Notes under the pieces: generated by a model
Told to the model about the DNA's origin: nothing
Database searches by the model: none
The model's input: only the letters and a program-made list of their open reading frames with translations
Position numbers and translations under genes: made by a program
NCBI GenBank assembly: GCA_016790705.1
Contig: JAEUOT010000019.1
Span: forward strand, 62,001-126,000
DNA: 64,000 nt
Source: Hydrogenophaga sp.
Lineage (GTDB): Bacteria > Pseudomonadota > Gammaproteobacteria > Burkholderiales > Burkholderiaceae_C
Direction of reading: 5' to 3'
In this document: positions 24,516 through 33,298 of the stretch, piece by piece
Position numbering within the stretch: position 1 is the first letter of the stretch
Layout: every line of letters begins with the position of its first letter

Positions 24516-27500
24516 ATGGAATCCCTGTTTCGCTTCAACATCGTGCGCGAGCCCAACCGCAACGAAGACGAGATCACCGTCATCGATCTGGCCGCACCCA
24601 CCACTTTCCAGAACAACGCCGGCGCGATTCCGAACGGCGCGAACCGGCGCAACCAGTTGCACGCGCTGGCGGCGACCTTCATCGCGTCGCCCGGCTTCAT
24701 CGCCAGCGTATCCGGCGTCGCCGCGCTCGCTTCGCTGGAAAAGGCGTCCACGGCGATCGACGTGTTGATCGAGGCGGGCAGCGTCGCCCGCGCCGATGTG
24801 GCGACCGCCCTGGGCGACGCGCTGGGCGGCGACCCGGTGGCCTTCGTCAACAGCGCTGCCGTCACCGCGCAAGTGCCTGCGCTCAAGGACAGCATCCTCG
24901 CGATCAAGATGTCGCCGGCGGATCACAAGCGTCCGCTGCGGCGGCTCTCGGCGGTGCTCCGCGTCATCGAACTCATCCGCCGCTTCGGCGCCGACGCGGG
25001 CTTTCCCCGGAACCTGGGCGAGCTGGTCCGGGTCCACCGCCAGGGCCTCAGGGTGCCCGGCGTTGTGCTGCCGACAAGGCCGCCGGCCCCGCCCCGGCCC
25101 GAACCCGGACGCGTGGTCGACCAGTTGAAAGACCTGGCCGAACGCTTCAAGCGCCTGGATCTGGCGCTGCAGGAACTGCGAGGGGTCCGCCCGGGCGGCT
25201 ATTCGGTGACGCCCCAGGTGGCCTTCGAGGCGCGCCTGCCGTCGGCCAAGATCCGGCCCGAGGCCATCTTCACCGAGGAACTTGCCATCCGCCAGGCGAC
25301 GCTGCGCGCGACGCTGCTGGCCTCGGCCGGTGACGTGACCCGGCCGCCCTCGGGCGCCCAGAACCAGATCAACATCGGCACCTCGGCCGTGGTCAAGGGC
25401 GCGATGGCCAACCTGGGTGTCGAGAACCTGATGGCGTCCGAACCGACCATGAAGCTCTCGCGCGGATCGAGGATCGCGCTGGGCGGCTCGCCCGACTTCA
25501 AGCCGGTGGTCGCCGGGCTGGTGGGCCTGCGGCTGGGCAAGGAGACCGTGGCCCGGCTCAGCCGCGAGACGCAGGCCGTGATCAAGGAGTTGGGGCTCGA
25601 TCCCGCCGATCCGATCGCCCGCACCATCGAGAAGATCTCCTCCGCCCGTCAGGCCGTGCACGCCGAGGCCCAGTCACTGATCCAGCCGGTCGGGCAAAAG
25701 ACCTTCCGTACGCTGGGCAAGACCACCGTGGCGATCACCTCCTCGCCCGTTCCGCAGCTCTACGCGCTGCACCCCGACAAGCTCCTGACCTACCTGCCCG
25801 ACCTGTTCATTCCCCTCGCCTCGGGGGTGCCGACGACCCACGCCGACATCCAGCCCGCCGGGGTGATGGACCTGCTGATCGTCAAGCAGCAGCTCAAGGG
25901 CTACGAGGGCGCCGAGGTCTCGCACATCGCGAACATCCTCAAGGGAGAGAAGAAGGACCGGCTCTTCCGAACGCGCCTGGAGACCGAGGTGATCACCCTC
26001 ACCGAACGCGAGGTCGAGACCAGCAAGGAGAACTCTCTCGAAACCACCGACCGTTTCGAGGTGCGCCGCGAGAGCGAGACTGCGCTCCAGGAAGAGGTGG
26101 GCGTCAAGGGCTCGGCGTCGATCAAGGCCAGCTACGGTCCGACGGTGGAGTTCCGGGCGTCGGTGGAAGCCTCGTGGCAGCGCAAGACCCAGGAAACGGA
26201 ACGCGCGGCGTCCGAGACCGCGCGCACCGTGACCCAGAAGGCCACCGAGCGCATCACCGAGCGGGTCCTCACGCGGGAGACGCGCCGGGTCACGCGCGAG
26301 GTCGAAGAGACGGACCAGCACACCTTCGACAACACCGCCGGGACCGGCCACGTCTCCGGCGTCTATCAGTGGGTTACCAAGGTCTACGAAGCGCAGGTCT
26401 TCAACTACGGGCCGCGCACGGTGTACGACATCATGATCCCCGAGCCCGCCGCCCTGCTGATGGAAGCGTTCCGCAGCCGCCGCTCGGCCGCCATCGAGCT
26501 GGAGAAGCCGCCGGCCTTCGACATCACACCGGCGCAACTCAGCGAGAACAACTACCAGACCTATGTGTCGCTCTACGGCGCCACCGACGTCAAGCCGCCG
26601 CCTGAGCCCTTCGTCACCGAGTCCTACGACTTCAACACCGGCGGCGAAGACGAGAACCAGGAGTTCACCAACTCCACCCGCGTCAAGATCCCGGATGGCT
26701 ACCAGGCCATCCGGGCGACGGTGGGTGCGGTGGTCACGGTGTGGGACGACTGGTCCATCAGCGCCGTCATCGGCCAGCGCTCGCACCAGTGGCGCTCGGG
26801 TTCGTCCTGGGTCTGGTCCACCTCGCTGGATGAGGAAAGCGGTGCGGTGCCGTTCGCCATCGTGACCGACCGCGTGGGCGACCTGGCCGTGGCCGTCGAG
26901 GTGATCTGCGAGAGCACCGAGCGCGCGGTCGACCTGTGGCGGGCGGAGACGCACGCCAAGCTCGTGCAGGCCTACAGCGCCCGGCTGTCCGAGTACGAGG
27001 CCAAGCTGGCGGAGCTGAAGTCCGAAGCCCCGGAAGAGCTGCCCTCCGGCTCCGACGCGCGCAACCGTGCGCTGATGGTCGACGAGATCAAGCGTCTGTC
27101 GATCTCCGCGCTGACCCTGCAGCACTACGACCTGTTCGACGCCATCGACACCGGCGCCGGCGGCCTGCCGCAGATCAACTTCAACCAGGCCGCACAGGAA
27201 GGCGCCTACGTCCGGTTCTTCGAACAGGCCTTCGAATGGGAGAACCTGTCCTGGGTGCCGTACGCCTACTTCTGGGGCCGCAAGAGCACCTGGTTGGACC
27301 GCATCGTGATCGAGGACGACGACGCCGAGTTCCAGGCCTTCCTGAAAGCGGGCTTCGTTCGCGTGCAGATTCCCGTGCGTCCGGGGTTCACCGAGGCGGT
27401 GGACCACTTCCGCCTGTTCGGCGAGCCCTGGTTCGGCGGCAGCCTGCCGGCCATCTCCGACGGCACCTACCTGCCGATTGCGGACGAACTGGCCGAACGA

Positions 27501-27644
27501 CTGGGCCGTCCCGGCGACGAGATTCCGGTGGGCGCGCCGTGGGAAGTGCGGGTGCCGACGACGCTGGTGAAGCTGCGCCCGGACGACACGCTTCCGTCGT
27601 GGCAGAAGCAGCCGGATGGCACCTGGGTCGAATCGGCTCCCTGA
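24516..27644 (+). CDS. Large protein of unknown function, partner of a protein-arginine deiminase
   Basis: A 1042-residue protein I cannot assign to a named family. It has no signal peptide or membrane segment. Residues about 1-190 are helical and alanine-rich, and 190-220 a proline-rich linker (RPPAPPRPEPGR). Residues about 454-480 contain VKQQLKGYEGAEVSHIANIL, followed by a charged coiled-coil stretch (about 545-605) rich in Glu, Thr and Arg. Next come YQWVTKVYEAQVFNYGPRTV and a beta-rich C-terminal half (about 690-810), with a second coiled coil near 815-840. The second gene starts 12 bases after its stop, so the two are co-transcribed. It could be a scaffold, substrate or delivery partner of the deiminase. 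Confidence 0.8.
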   Translation: MESLFRFNIVREPNRNEDEITVIDLAAPTTFQNNAGAIPNGANRRNQLHALAATFIASPGFIASVSGVAALASLEKASTAIDVLIEAGSVARADVATALGDALGGDPVAFVNSAAVTAQVPALKDSILAIKMSPADHKRPLRRLSAVLRVIELIRRFGADAGFPRNLGELVRVHRQGLRVPGVVLPTRPPAPPRPEPGRVVDQLKDLAERFKRLDLALQELRGVRPGGYSVTPQVAFEARLPSAKIRPEAIFTEELAIRQATLRATLLASAGDVTRPPSGAQNQINIGTSAVVKGAMANLGVENLMASEPTMKLSRGSRIALGGSPDFKPVVAGLVGLRLGKETVARLSRETQAVIKELGLDPADPIARTIEKISSARQAVHAEAQSLIQPVGQKTFRTLGKTTVAITSSPVPQLYALHPDKLLTYLPDLFIPLASGVPTTHADIQPAGVMDLLIVKQQLKGYEGAEVSHIANILKGEKKDRLFRTRLETEVITLTEREVETSKENSLETTDRFEVRRESETALQEEVGVKGSASIKASYGPTVEFRASVEASWQRKTQETERAASETARTVTQKATERITERVLTRETRRVTREVEETDQHTFDNTAGTGHVSGVYQWVTKVYEAQVFNYGPRTVYDIMIPEPAALLMEAFRSRRSAAIELEKPPAFDITPAQLSENNYQTYVSLYGATDVKPPPEPFVTESYDFNTGGEDENQEFTNSTRVKIPDGYQAIRATVGAVVTVWDDWSISAVIGQRSHQWRSGSSWVWSTSLDEESGAVPFAIVTDRVGDLAVAVEVICESTERAVDLWRAETHAKLVQAYSARLSEYEAKLAELKSEAPEELPSGSDARNRALMVDEIKRLSISALTLQHYDLFDAIDTGAGGLPQINFNQAAQEGAYVRFFEQAFEWENLSWVPYAYFWGRKSTWLDRIVIEDDDAEFQAFLKAGFVRVQIPVRPGFTEAVDHFRLFGEPWFGGSLPAISDGTYLPIADELAERLGRPGDEIPVGAPWEVRVPTTLVKLRPDDTLPSWQKQPDGTWVESAP

Positions 27645-27656
27645 GGCTGCGACGCC

Positions 27657-30458
27657 ATGCCAGGGATCGAGCTGCACGCGGACTTCGACCGCGATGGCCG
27701 GTTGAGCGAGAGCGCGCTGGAGCGCTCGGCGCGTCTGGACTGGCCGGGTGCGATCGTGGTCGCCAATCTGGATGCGGACCGGCGCAGCCTGCCTGCCCGC
27801 CCCGCCTCGGGCGACACACCCGAGGCGGACTACGACATCGCCACCGCGTATTCACGGGACGACGATCAGTTGCCGCTGCGGATCCGCGTCGCGCCCGGTG
27901 CGCTGGGCGCCGGGGAGCGGCTGCGCATCCGCTGCTCCGGGGTCATGCACACGCGCGTCCGGCTGTCGACCACCGACGGCCGGATCGTGCACCACCGGCT
28001 CGGTGCGCCGCAGGACTACGAACTGCCGGACCCGCCCCGTTCGGGCGTGCTGGAACTCTGGCTCCAGGTCCGCACGATTGCCGGCGCCGCCTTTGGTGTG
28101 CTGTCGGGGCTGGACCTGCGTTACCGACCCGACGAGCGCGAGGAGAGCCGTTTCGAGTTGAGCCTGATGAAGGTCGACGCTGCGGGTCAGGCCAGCGAGG
28201 AAGACACAGGCCGCTTCACCGTGGCGCCGGTCATCCTCGACGACCACGCCGGCACGGCCCTGCGGGTCTACATGATCAACGCGGGTTACAACTGGCCCTC
28301 GTTCCACGACATGCAGGCGGCGACAGCGGAGGCGCGGGTGCCGCTGGTGGATGTGGACGTGCGGCTCTCGGACGGCGACCTCTGGCTGCAGGACCAGTAC
28401 CAGCACGCAAGCATGCAGGGCGCCCGGCAGTTCCAGCAGATCGTCCTGCACCTGCCCCGCCTGCGCCACAACAACACCATCGACTCGATCACCAACAACC
28501 TGGAGGACCTGGTCAACAGCCACTTCCGTTCACGCGACATCGGGCTGTACAGGGACCTCTGGGACCGGGTGATCGTGGTCAACACCTGCGACGGGGGCGT
28601 GTTGCGGGTCAGCTTCCGCGAGATCCGGGACTGGGCCTATGGCGCCATGCGGGCGGCCAACGTGGCGGACCGGCTGGACACCTACGGCATGCTCACGGGG
28701 CAGCCCTGGACGCGGCGCGCCACCGGCGACTTCGTGACCACGGTGCGCGACATGTCGCGCAACCTGCGCCGTCTGCAGGACGCGATTGCCGCCGCGATCC
28801 CCCACGCGTCGACCGAGCGCGCGGACCTGTTGCAGCGAATCGGTGAGGCCGCCGCCCAGATGGTGCGGGCGGCGTCCACCGACTACGCGGTGACCGGTTC
28901 CGGCGACGCCGCCCGGTTCGAATCCACCCTCGGTGGCCGCCGGGTCTGCCTGGGCGCGGACACGGCGCGCCGGCTCCAGGCGCGGGGCGACCAGATGCAC
29001 CGCTCGGCCAACTACGGCGGCAACATCGAATCGACCCCGCCCGTGCCCGGCGCCCCGCTGGGCAAGATCATCATCGGCAACGCACCCGACCCGGAGAACG
29101 GCGGCGATTTTGTCGATCCCGACCTGCTGCGGCTGCTGGCCAAGCAGAAGAAGCAGCCCATCGTGGAGATCGACACCACTTGGCTGAAGGTCGGCCATGT
29201 GGACGAGGTGATGGCGGTCGTGCCCCATGCCCGCAGCGGCTTCTCGATCCTGCACGCCTCCTCGGCGGCGGCGATGGCGATCCTGCGCGAAGCCGAGGCC
29301 CTCTACCGCTCGGGCCTGCCGGTGGACCATCCCGACACCTCGCCCGGCCCGGGGCGCCCGTCCGGCGTGCTGTCGCGGCTGATGAACGAGGGCAGCCACC
29401 CGGTCACCCGCCTGTTCCGGGGCAAGTCGTGGCGACACATCCACACGGCCGCCGCCTCGGGCGGTGTGGCCGACATCCTGGAGCCGCCCGACATCTACCT
29501 GCAACTGGTCTACCAGTTCGGCGGTGGCGAGGGCATCAACGTGCACGGAATCGGCCTCGTCCCCGGCGAAGGACCGACGCGGCGCTATCCCGCCGACATC
29601 TCGCCCTCGGAGGTCATCTACTGCGAGCGTGATCATGAAGGCATTTCCGTCAACGACACCGTGGACGCCAGCGTGCTGGCGGCCAGCCGCACTGTGCTGG
29701 CAGATGAGATCGGCGTGCCGCTGCTGTCGATTCCGGTGCTGTTCGACCGGGTCCGCAGCACGGAGGATTTCCGGGAGCAGCCGTCGTGGAACAGGACCAC
29801 GGCCTTCACGCCCGACATGGTCAACATGCAGGTGATCAACGGTCACCTGATGGTGCCCAAACCCTACGGACCCCGCATGCGGCGCGACGACGCCATTGCC
29901 GTCGTCCGCACGGCGATGGAGGCGGTCGGCATGCCGACCTCGATCCGCGACCGCGTTGGTCCGCGCCTGGTGGCGCGCCGCCAGATGACGCGTGAGACCT
30001 ACTGGGTCGAGAAGGTCCCGCCGGCCTACCTGATGACCTCCAGCGGGATCATCCGAGACTCCTATGGCGGCATGCAGAACGAGCGCGACGTGATCCGGGC
30101 GTTCAAGGACAGTTTTCCCGGTGCCGATGAGGCCGAAATGCAGCGGCGGTTGATCCGCCCGAACCGGCGGTGGTTCACATCGTCGGGGCAGTTGCGCGAG
30201 GACTTTTCGCGCATCGTGGTCGACGACGGCATGGTGGACCTCTTCGAGCTGTGGGCTGCGGCCGTGGTCGAGCAGACCGGCGCGGTGCTGCATTTCGTCG
30301 ACACCTGGGCCTACCACCTGGGCGATGGCCAGATCCACTGCGGAACCAACGTGGTCCGGCGCCCGCGTCGGGCCGGGCGGGTGGACGCCTGGGATGCGCC
30401 CGATCACGAGTTCCGTGCCGGGGTGATGGTGTTCGAGCCCGAGGAGGTGGTCTCCTAG
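27657..30458 (+). CDS. Protein-arginine deiminase (PAD), bacterial
   Basis: A 933-residue enzyme expected to convert protein arginine to citrulline with Ca2+. The PAD catalytic domain is unmistakable: LWLQDQYQ (Asp246, equivalent to PAD4 Asp350), GGNIESTPP (454-462), WLKVGHVDE (His514 and Asp516, equivalent to His471 and Asp473), PDMVNMQVINGHLMVPKPYG (about 720-739) and GQIHCGTNV (Cys895, equivalent to Cys645). Residues 1-190 form a beta-rich N-terminal part with acidic loops (DFDRDGRLSES) that may bind Ca2+. About 108 extra residues (about 765-872) lie just before the Cys motif. No signal peptide is visible. Its stop overlaps the convergent ferredoxin stop by 4 bases. Confidence 0.9.
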   Translation: MPGIELHADFDRDGRLSESALERSARLDWPGAIVVANLDADRRSLPARPASGDTPEADYDIATAYSRDDDQLPLRIRVAPGALGAGERLRIRCSGVMHTRVRLSTTDGRIVHHRLGAPQDYELPDPPRSGVLELWLQVRTIAGAAFGVLSGLDLRYRPDEREESRFELSLMKVDAAGQASEEDTGRFTVAPVILDDHAGTALRVYMINAGYNWPSFHDMQAATAEARVPLVDVDVRLSDGDLWLQDQYQHASMQGARQFQQIVLHLPRLRHNNTIDSITNNLEDLVNSHFRSRDIGLYRDLWDRVIVVNTCDGGVLRVSFREIRDWAYGAMRAANVADRLDTYGMLTGQPWTRRATGDFVTTVRDMSRNLRRLQDAIAAAIPHASTERADLLQRIGEAAAQMVRAASTDYAVTGSGDAARFESTLGGRRVCLGADTARRLQARGDQMHRSANYGGNIESTPPVPGAPLGKIIIGNAPDPENGGDFVDPDLLRLLAKQKKQPIVEIDTTWLKVGHVDEVMAVVPHARSGFSILHASSAAAMAILREAEALYRSGLPVDHPDTSPGPGRPSGVLSRLMNEGSHPVTRLFRGKSWRHIHTAAASGGVADILEPPDIYLQLVYQFGGGEGINVHGIGLVPGEGPTRRYPADISPSEVIYCERDHEGISVNDTVDASVLAASRTVLADEIGVPLLSIPVLFDRVRSTEDFREQPSWNRTTAFTPDMVNMQVINGHLMVPKPYGPRMRRDDAIAVVRTAMEAVGMPTSIRDRVGPRLVARRQMTRETYWVEKVPPAYLMTSSGIIRDSYGGMQNERDVIRAFKDSFPGADEAEMQRRLIRPNRRWFTSSGQLREDFSRIVVDDGMVDLFELWAAAVVEQTGAVLHFVDTWAYHLGDGQIHCGTNVVRRPRRAGRVDAWDAPDHEFRAGVMVFEPEEVVS

Positions 30459-30688
30459 GGGCGTTCCGGTTCGCCGCAGCGCCGCATCGCGATCGCGTCA
30501 AACGGGCACTTCACCGCGCACTTCGCGCAGCCGGTGCAGCCGGGCTCGTCGTGCAGCGTGCTCTTCTTCTGCCAGCCCGGCACGACCTCCAGCGAGAGCA
30601 CATGCGGCGGGCAGACCGCTACGCACCAGCCGCAGCCGGTGCAGCGGGTCGTGTCGATGACAGGCAGTGCCTTGCGTTCGCTCGCCAT
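30455..30688 (-). CDS. 2[4Fe-4S] ferredoxin
   Basis: A 77-residue electron carrier with two cluster motifs, CTGCGWCVAVCPP (residues about 17-29) and CTGCAKCAVKCPF (about 52-64), each CxxCxxCxxxCP. The N-terminus is a short basic lead without a signal. It is divergent from the CoA-binding protein gene, whose start lies only 20 bases away, so the two promoters must overlap. The redox partner is unknown. Confidence 0.9.
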   Translation of the reverse strand: MASERKALPVIDTTRCTGCGWCVAVCPPHVLSLEVVPGWQKKSTLHDEPGCTGCAKCAVKCPFDAIAMRRCGEPERP

Positions 30689-30708
30689 GCCGCTATTGTG
30701 TCGGGACC

Positions 30709-31176
30709 ATGCAAGACGACATCCCCACCCTGCGCCGCATCCTCGCGCGCGACCGCACCATTGCGGTGGTCGGCCTCTCGGCCGAATGGCACCGCCCCAG
30801 CTACTTCGCCGCGAAATACATGCAGGAGCGCGGCTACCGCATCGTGCCGGTCAACCCGCGCTACCCGGAGATCCTGGGCGAGAAGAGCTATGCGAGGCTG
30901 GAGGACATCCCCTTCCCGGTCGACATGGTCGACGTGTTCCGAAAGGTCGAGGAGATCCCGGCGATTGCCCAAAGCGCGGTCGCCATCGGCGCAAAAAGCC
31001 TGTGGCAGCAACTGGGCCTGATGAGCGAGGAGGCCGACCGCATCGCCACCGAGGGTGGCCTGGACTCGGTCTGGGACCGCTGCGTGAAGATCGAACACGC
31101 CCGCCTGTTCGGCGGCCTGAACTGGGCCGGCGTGAACACCAAAGTGATCTCGGCCCAGCGGCCGAAGCAGGGCTGA
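30709..31176 (+). CDS. CoA-binding domain protein (YccU-like)
   Basis: A 155-residue single-domain Rossmann protein. RTIAVVGLSAEWHRPSYFAA and the following VPVNPRYPEILGEKSY match the CoA-binding/YccU family, with IGAKSLWQQLGLMSEEADR as the third conserved block. The role is unknown. It ends 4 bases before the sulfhydrylase start, so they are co-transcribed. In many proteobacteria this pair is conserved. Confidence 0.88.
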   Translation: MQDDIPTLRRILARDRTIAVVGLSAEWHRPSYFAAKYMQERGYRIVPVNPRYPEILGEKSYARLEDIPFPVDMVDVFRKVEEIPAIAQSAVAIGAKSLWQQLGLMSEEADRIATEGGLDSVWDRCVKIEHARLFGGLNWAGVNTKVISAQRPKQG

Positions 31177-31180
31177 CACC

Positions 31181-32467
31181 ATGGCCGACCGCAGCTTCCA
31201 GCCCGAGACGCTCGCCATCCACGCGGGCCAGATCCCCGACGTCGCCACCGGCGCGCGCGCCCTGCCGATCTACCAGACCACCAGCTTCGTGTTCGACAGC
31301 GCCGACCACGCGGCCAGCCTGTTCAACCTGCAGACCTTCGGCAACGTCTACTCGCGCCTGTCCAACCCCACGGTGGCTGCGCTGGAGGAGCGCGTGGCCG
31401 CGCTCGAAGGCGGGCGCGCCGCCGTGGCCACGGCCAGCGGCATGGCGGCCGAAGCCCTGGCCCTGACCACGCTGCTGCAGGCCGGCGACCACGTGGTCGC
31501 GGCCGGCGCGCTCTACGGCGGCAGCGTCACCATGCTCGCGGTCAACCTCAAGAAGTTCGGCATCGAGACGACCTTTGTGGACGCGACCAGCCCCGACGCC
31601 TTCGCCGCCGCCATCCGCTCCAACACCCGCGCCCTGTTCGCCGAGACCCTGGGCAATCCCAGCATGGTGGTGCTCGACATCACGGCGATCGCCGACGTGG
31701 CGCACGCGCACGGCCTGCCGCTGGTGGTGGACAACACCGTGCCCAGCCCTTTCCTCTGCAACCCGATCAAGTTCGGTGCCGACATCGTGGTGCACAGCGC
31801 CACCAAGTACCTCGCCGGCCACGGCACGACGCTCGGGGGCATCGTGGTCGAGAGCGGCACCTTCCCCTGGGACAACGGCAAGTTCCCCGGCATGACCGAG
31901 CCCTCGCCGGGCTACCACGGCGTCAAGTTCTACGAGACCTTCGGCAACTTCGGCTTCACCATGCGCTGCCGCATGGAGGGCCTGCGCGTGTTCGGCGCGT
32001 CGCTCGCGCCCACCAGCGCCTGGCAGATCCTGCAGGGCGTCGAGACCTTGCCGCTGCGCATGGAGCGCCACTGCGCCAACGCGCTGACCGTCGCGCAGTA
32101 CCTGAAGGACGACCCGCGCGTGGGCTGGGTCAACTACCCCGGCCTGCCCGACCACCCGCAGCACGCGCTGATGAAGCAGCAGATGCGCGGCGCCTCGGGC
32201 CTGCTCGCCTTCGGTGTGAAGGGCGGCCTGCAGCAGGGCGTGAAGTTCATCGAAAGCGCGCAGTTCATGAGCCACCTAGTCAACATCGGCGACACGCGCA
32301 CCTTGATCAGCCACCCCGCCAGCACCACCCACCGCCAGCTCGACGAAGCGCAGCAGCTCGCTGCCGGCGTGCCGCCGGACATGGTGCGCATCTCGGTCGG
32401 CCTGGAGCACATCGACGACATCCTCTGGGACATCGACCAGGCGCTGGAGCGGGCGGTGCGCGCCTGA
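31181..32467 (+). CDS. metY: O-acetylhomoserine sulfhydrylase (aminocarboxypropyltransferase)
   Basis: A 428-residue PLP enzyme of the Cys/Met metabolism family. It begins RSFQPETLAIHAGQIPDVAT. The cofactor Lys is in VVHSATKYLAGHGTTLGG (Lys209), and YSRLSNPTVAALEERVAALE and VDNTVPSPF are further signatures. The length and the GTFPWDNGKFPGMTEPSPGYHG insertion point to MetY rather than MetB/MetC. It makes homocysteine from O-acetylhomoserine and sulfide. The stop is followed closely by the convergent nrtR gene. Confidence 0.92.
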   Translation: MADRSFQPETLAIHAGQIPDVATGARALPIYQTTSFVFDSADHAASLFNLQTFGNVYSRLSNPTVAALEERVAALEGGRAAVATASGMAAEALALTTLLQAGDHVVAAGALYGGSVTMLAVNLKKFGIETTFVDATSPDAFAAAIRSNTRALFAETLGNPSMVVLDITAIADVAHAHGLPLVVDNTVPSPFLCNPIKFGADIVVHSATKYLAGHGTTLGGIVVESGTFPWDNGKFPGMTEPSPGYHGVKFYETFGNFGFTMRCRMEGLRVFGASLAPTSAWQILQGVETLPLRMERHCANALTVAQYLKDDPRVGWVNYPGLPDHPQHALMKQQMRGASGLLAFGVKGGLQQGVKFIESAQFMSHLVNIGDTRTLISHPASTTHRQLDEAQQLAAGVPPDMVRISVGLEHIDDILWDIDQALERAVRA

Positions 32468-32470
32468 AAC

Positions 32471-33187
32471 TCACTCCCCCGACTTGAACCCGCGCGGAAA
32501 CACCGTGGCGCGCTCCCGTTCGCGCAGCCGGTAGCCCATCGCCGGCCGGCCGTGGTCGCCGGTCACCGGGCCGGCTTCTTCGAGGTAGTCCGCGTCCAGC
32601 ATGCGCTTGCGGAACGCGCTCTTGTCCAGCGCGCGCCCCAGCACCACCTCGTACACCCGCTGCAACTGCGGCAGCGTGAAGGGTTCGGGCAGCAGGAAGG
32701 CCGGCAACGAGGTGTATTCGACCTTGCTGCGCAGGCGCTCGATGGCGGCGGTCAGCAGGCTGCTGTGGTCGAAGGCCAGTCGCCGTCGCACCGCCAGATC
32801 GCAGGGCAGCCATTCAGCCGGTGCATCGCCGTCCACGATGCTGGCGGGTTGGCCGATCAGCGCGAAGTAGGCGTGGGTGCAGGACCAGCCCCTCGGGTCG
32901 CGTTTGGCGTCGCCCCAACTGCCCAGTTGTTCCAGGTAGGGCGAGGCCACGCCGGTCTTGGCCATCAGCTTGCGTTCCGCGCAGGCCTGCAGCGAGACGT
33001 CCTTGTTCACATCGACAAAGCCACCGGGCAGGGCCCAGCGTCCTGGGAAGGGTTCTTGCTCGCCGTCGGGCCTGCGCACCAGCAGCACGCACAACTGCTC
33101 GTCGATGACGGTGAAGATGACCACGTCGACCGTGACCAGCGGTCGCTCAAAGCCCAGAGAGGTGGAAACCACACGCGCGTTGGACAT
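32471..33187 (-). CDS. nrtR: NrtR, Nudix-related transcriptional repressor of NAD metabolism
   Basis: A 238-residue two-domain regulator. The N-terminal Nudix-like domain (RRPDGEQEPFPGRWALPGGF, then VNKDVSLQACAERKLMAKTG) has lost the REUxEE catalytic signature, reading AERKLMAKTG instead, as expected for an ADP-ribose sensor. The C-terminal winged helix (LPQLQRVYEVVLGRALDKSA) includes the downstream GYRLRERERATVFPRGF tail. It is divergent from the NAD salvage operon across twin palindromes, matching known NrtR regulation. Confidence 0.9.
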   Translation of the reverse strand: MSNARVVSTSLGFERPLVTVDVVIFTVIDEQLCVLLVRRPDGEQEPFPGRWALPGGFVDVNKDVSLQACAERKLMAKTGVASPYLEQLGSWGDAKRDPRGWSCTHAYFALIGQPASIVDGDAPAEWLPCDLAVRRRLAFDHSSLLTAAIERLRSKVEYTSLPAFLLPEPFTLPQLQRVYEVVLGRALDKSAFRKRMLDADYLEEAGPVTGDHGRPAMGYRLRERERATVFPRGFKSGE

Positions 33188-33190
33188 GCC

Positions 33191-33246
33191 TTGACACTCC
33201 GAATTTGAGTTGTACTATACAACCCATGTAGGTTGCACAGTGCAAC
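33191..33246 (+). promoter_or_regulatory. NrtR twin operators and overlapping promoter
   Basis: Two 15-base palindromes lie in the nrtR/NAD-operon gap: GTTGTACTATACAAC at 33209-33223 and GTTGCACAGTGCAAC at 33232-33246. Their centres are 23 bases apart, about two helical turns. TTGACA at 33191-33196 could be a -35 box, with TACTAT or TATACA inside the first palindrome as the -10. NrtR binding would occlude RNA polymerase, and ADP-ribose would release it. Confidence 0.78.
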
Positions 33247-33298
33247 TCAAAGAGGTGAGGAAAGGTTCTTCACCTACCATCGTCGCCAGGAGGACGCC

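Noticed and set aside
25674-27677. A 667-residue minus-strand open frame opposite the large PAD partner
   Set aside because: Composition is typical of antisense GC-rich sequence and it lies within a gene with good ribosome binding site and operon partner. Other long antisense frames (28530-30407, 47610-50210, 55755-57698) are rejected for the same reason.
27657-30458. Classifying the deiminase as agmatine deiminase or the Porphyromonas-type PPAD
   Set aside because: The motif set (GHVDE, GGNIE, MVNMQV, PKPYGP, HCGTN) follows the Ca2+-dependent animal/cyanobacterial PAD C-domain, not the shorter AguA/PPAD family.
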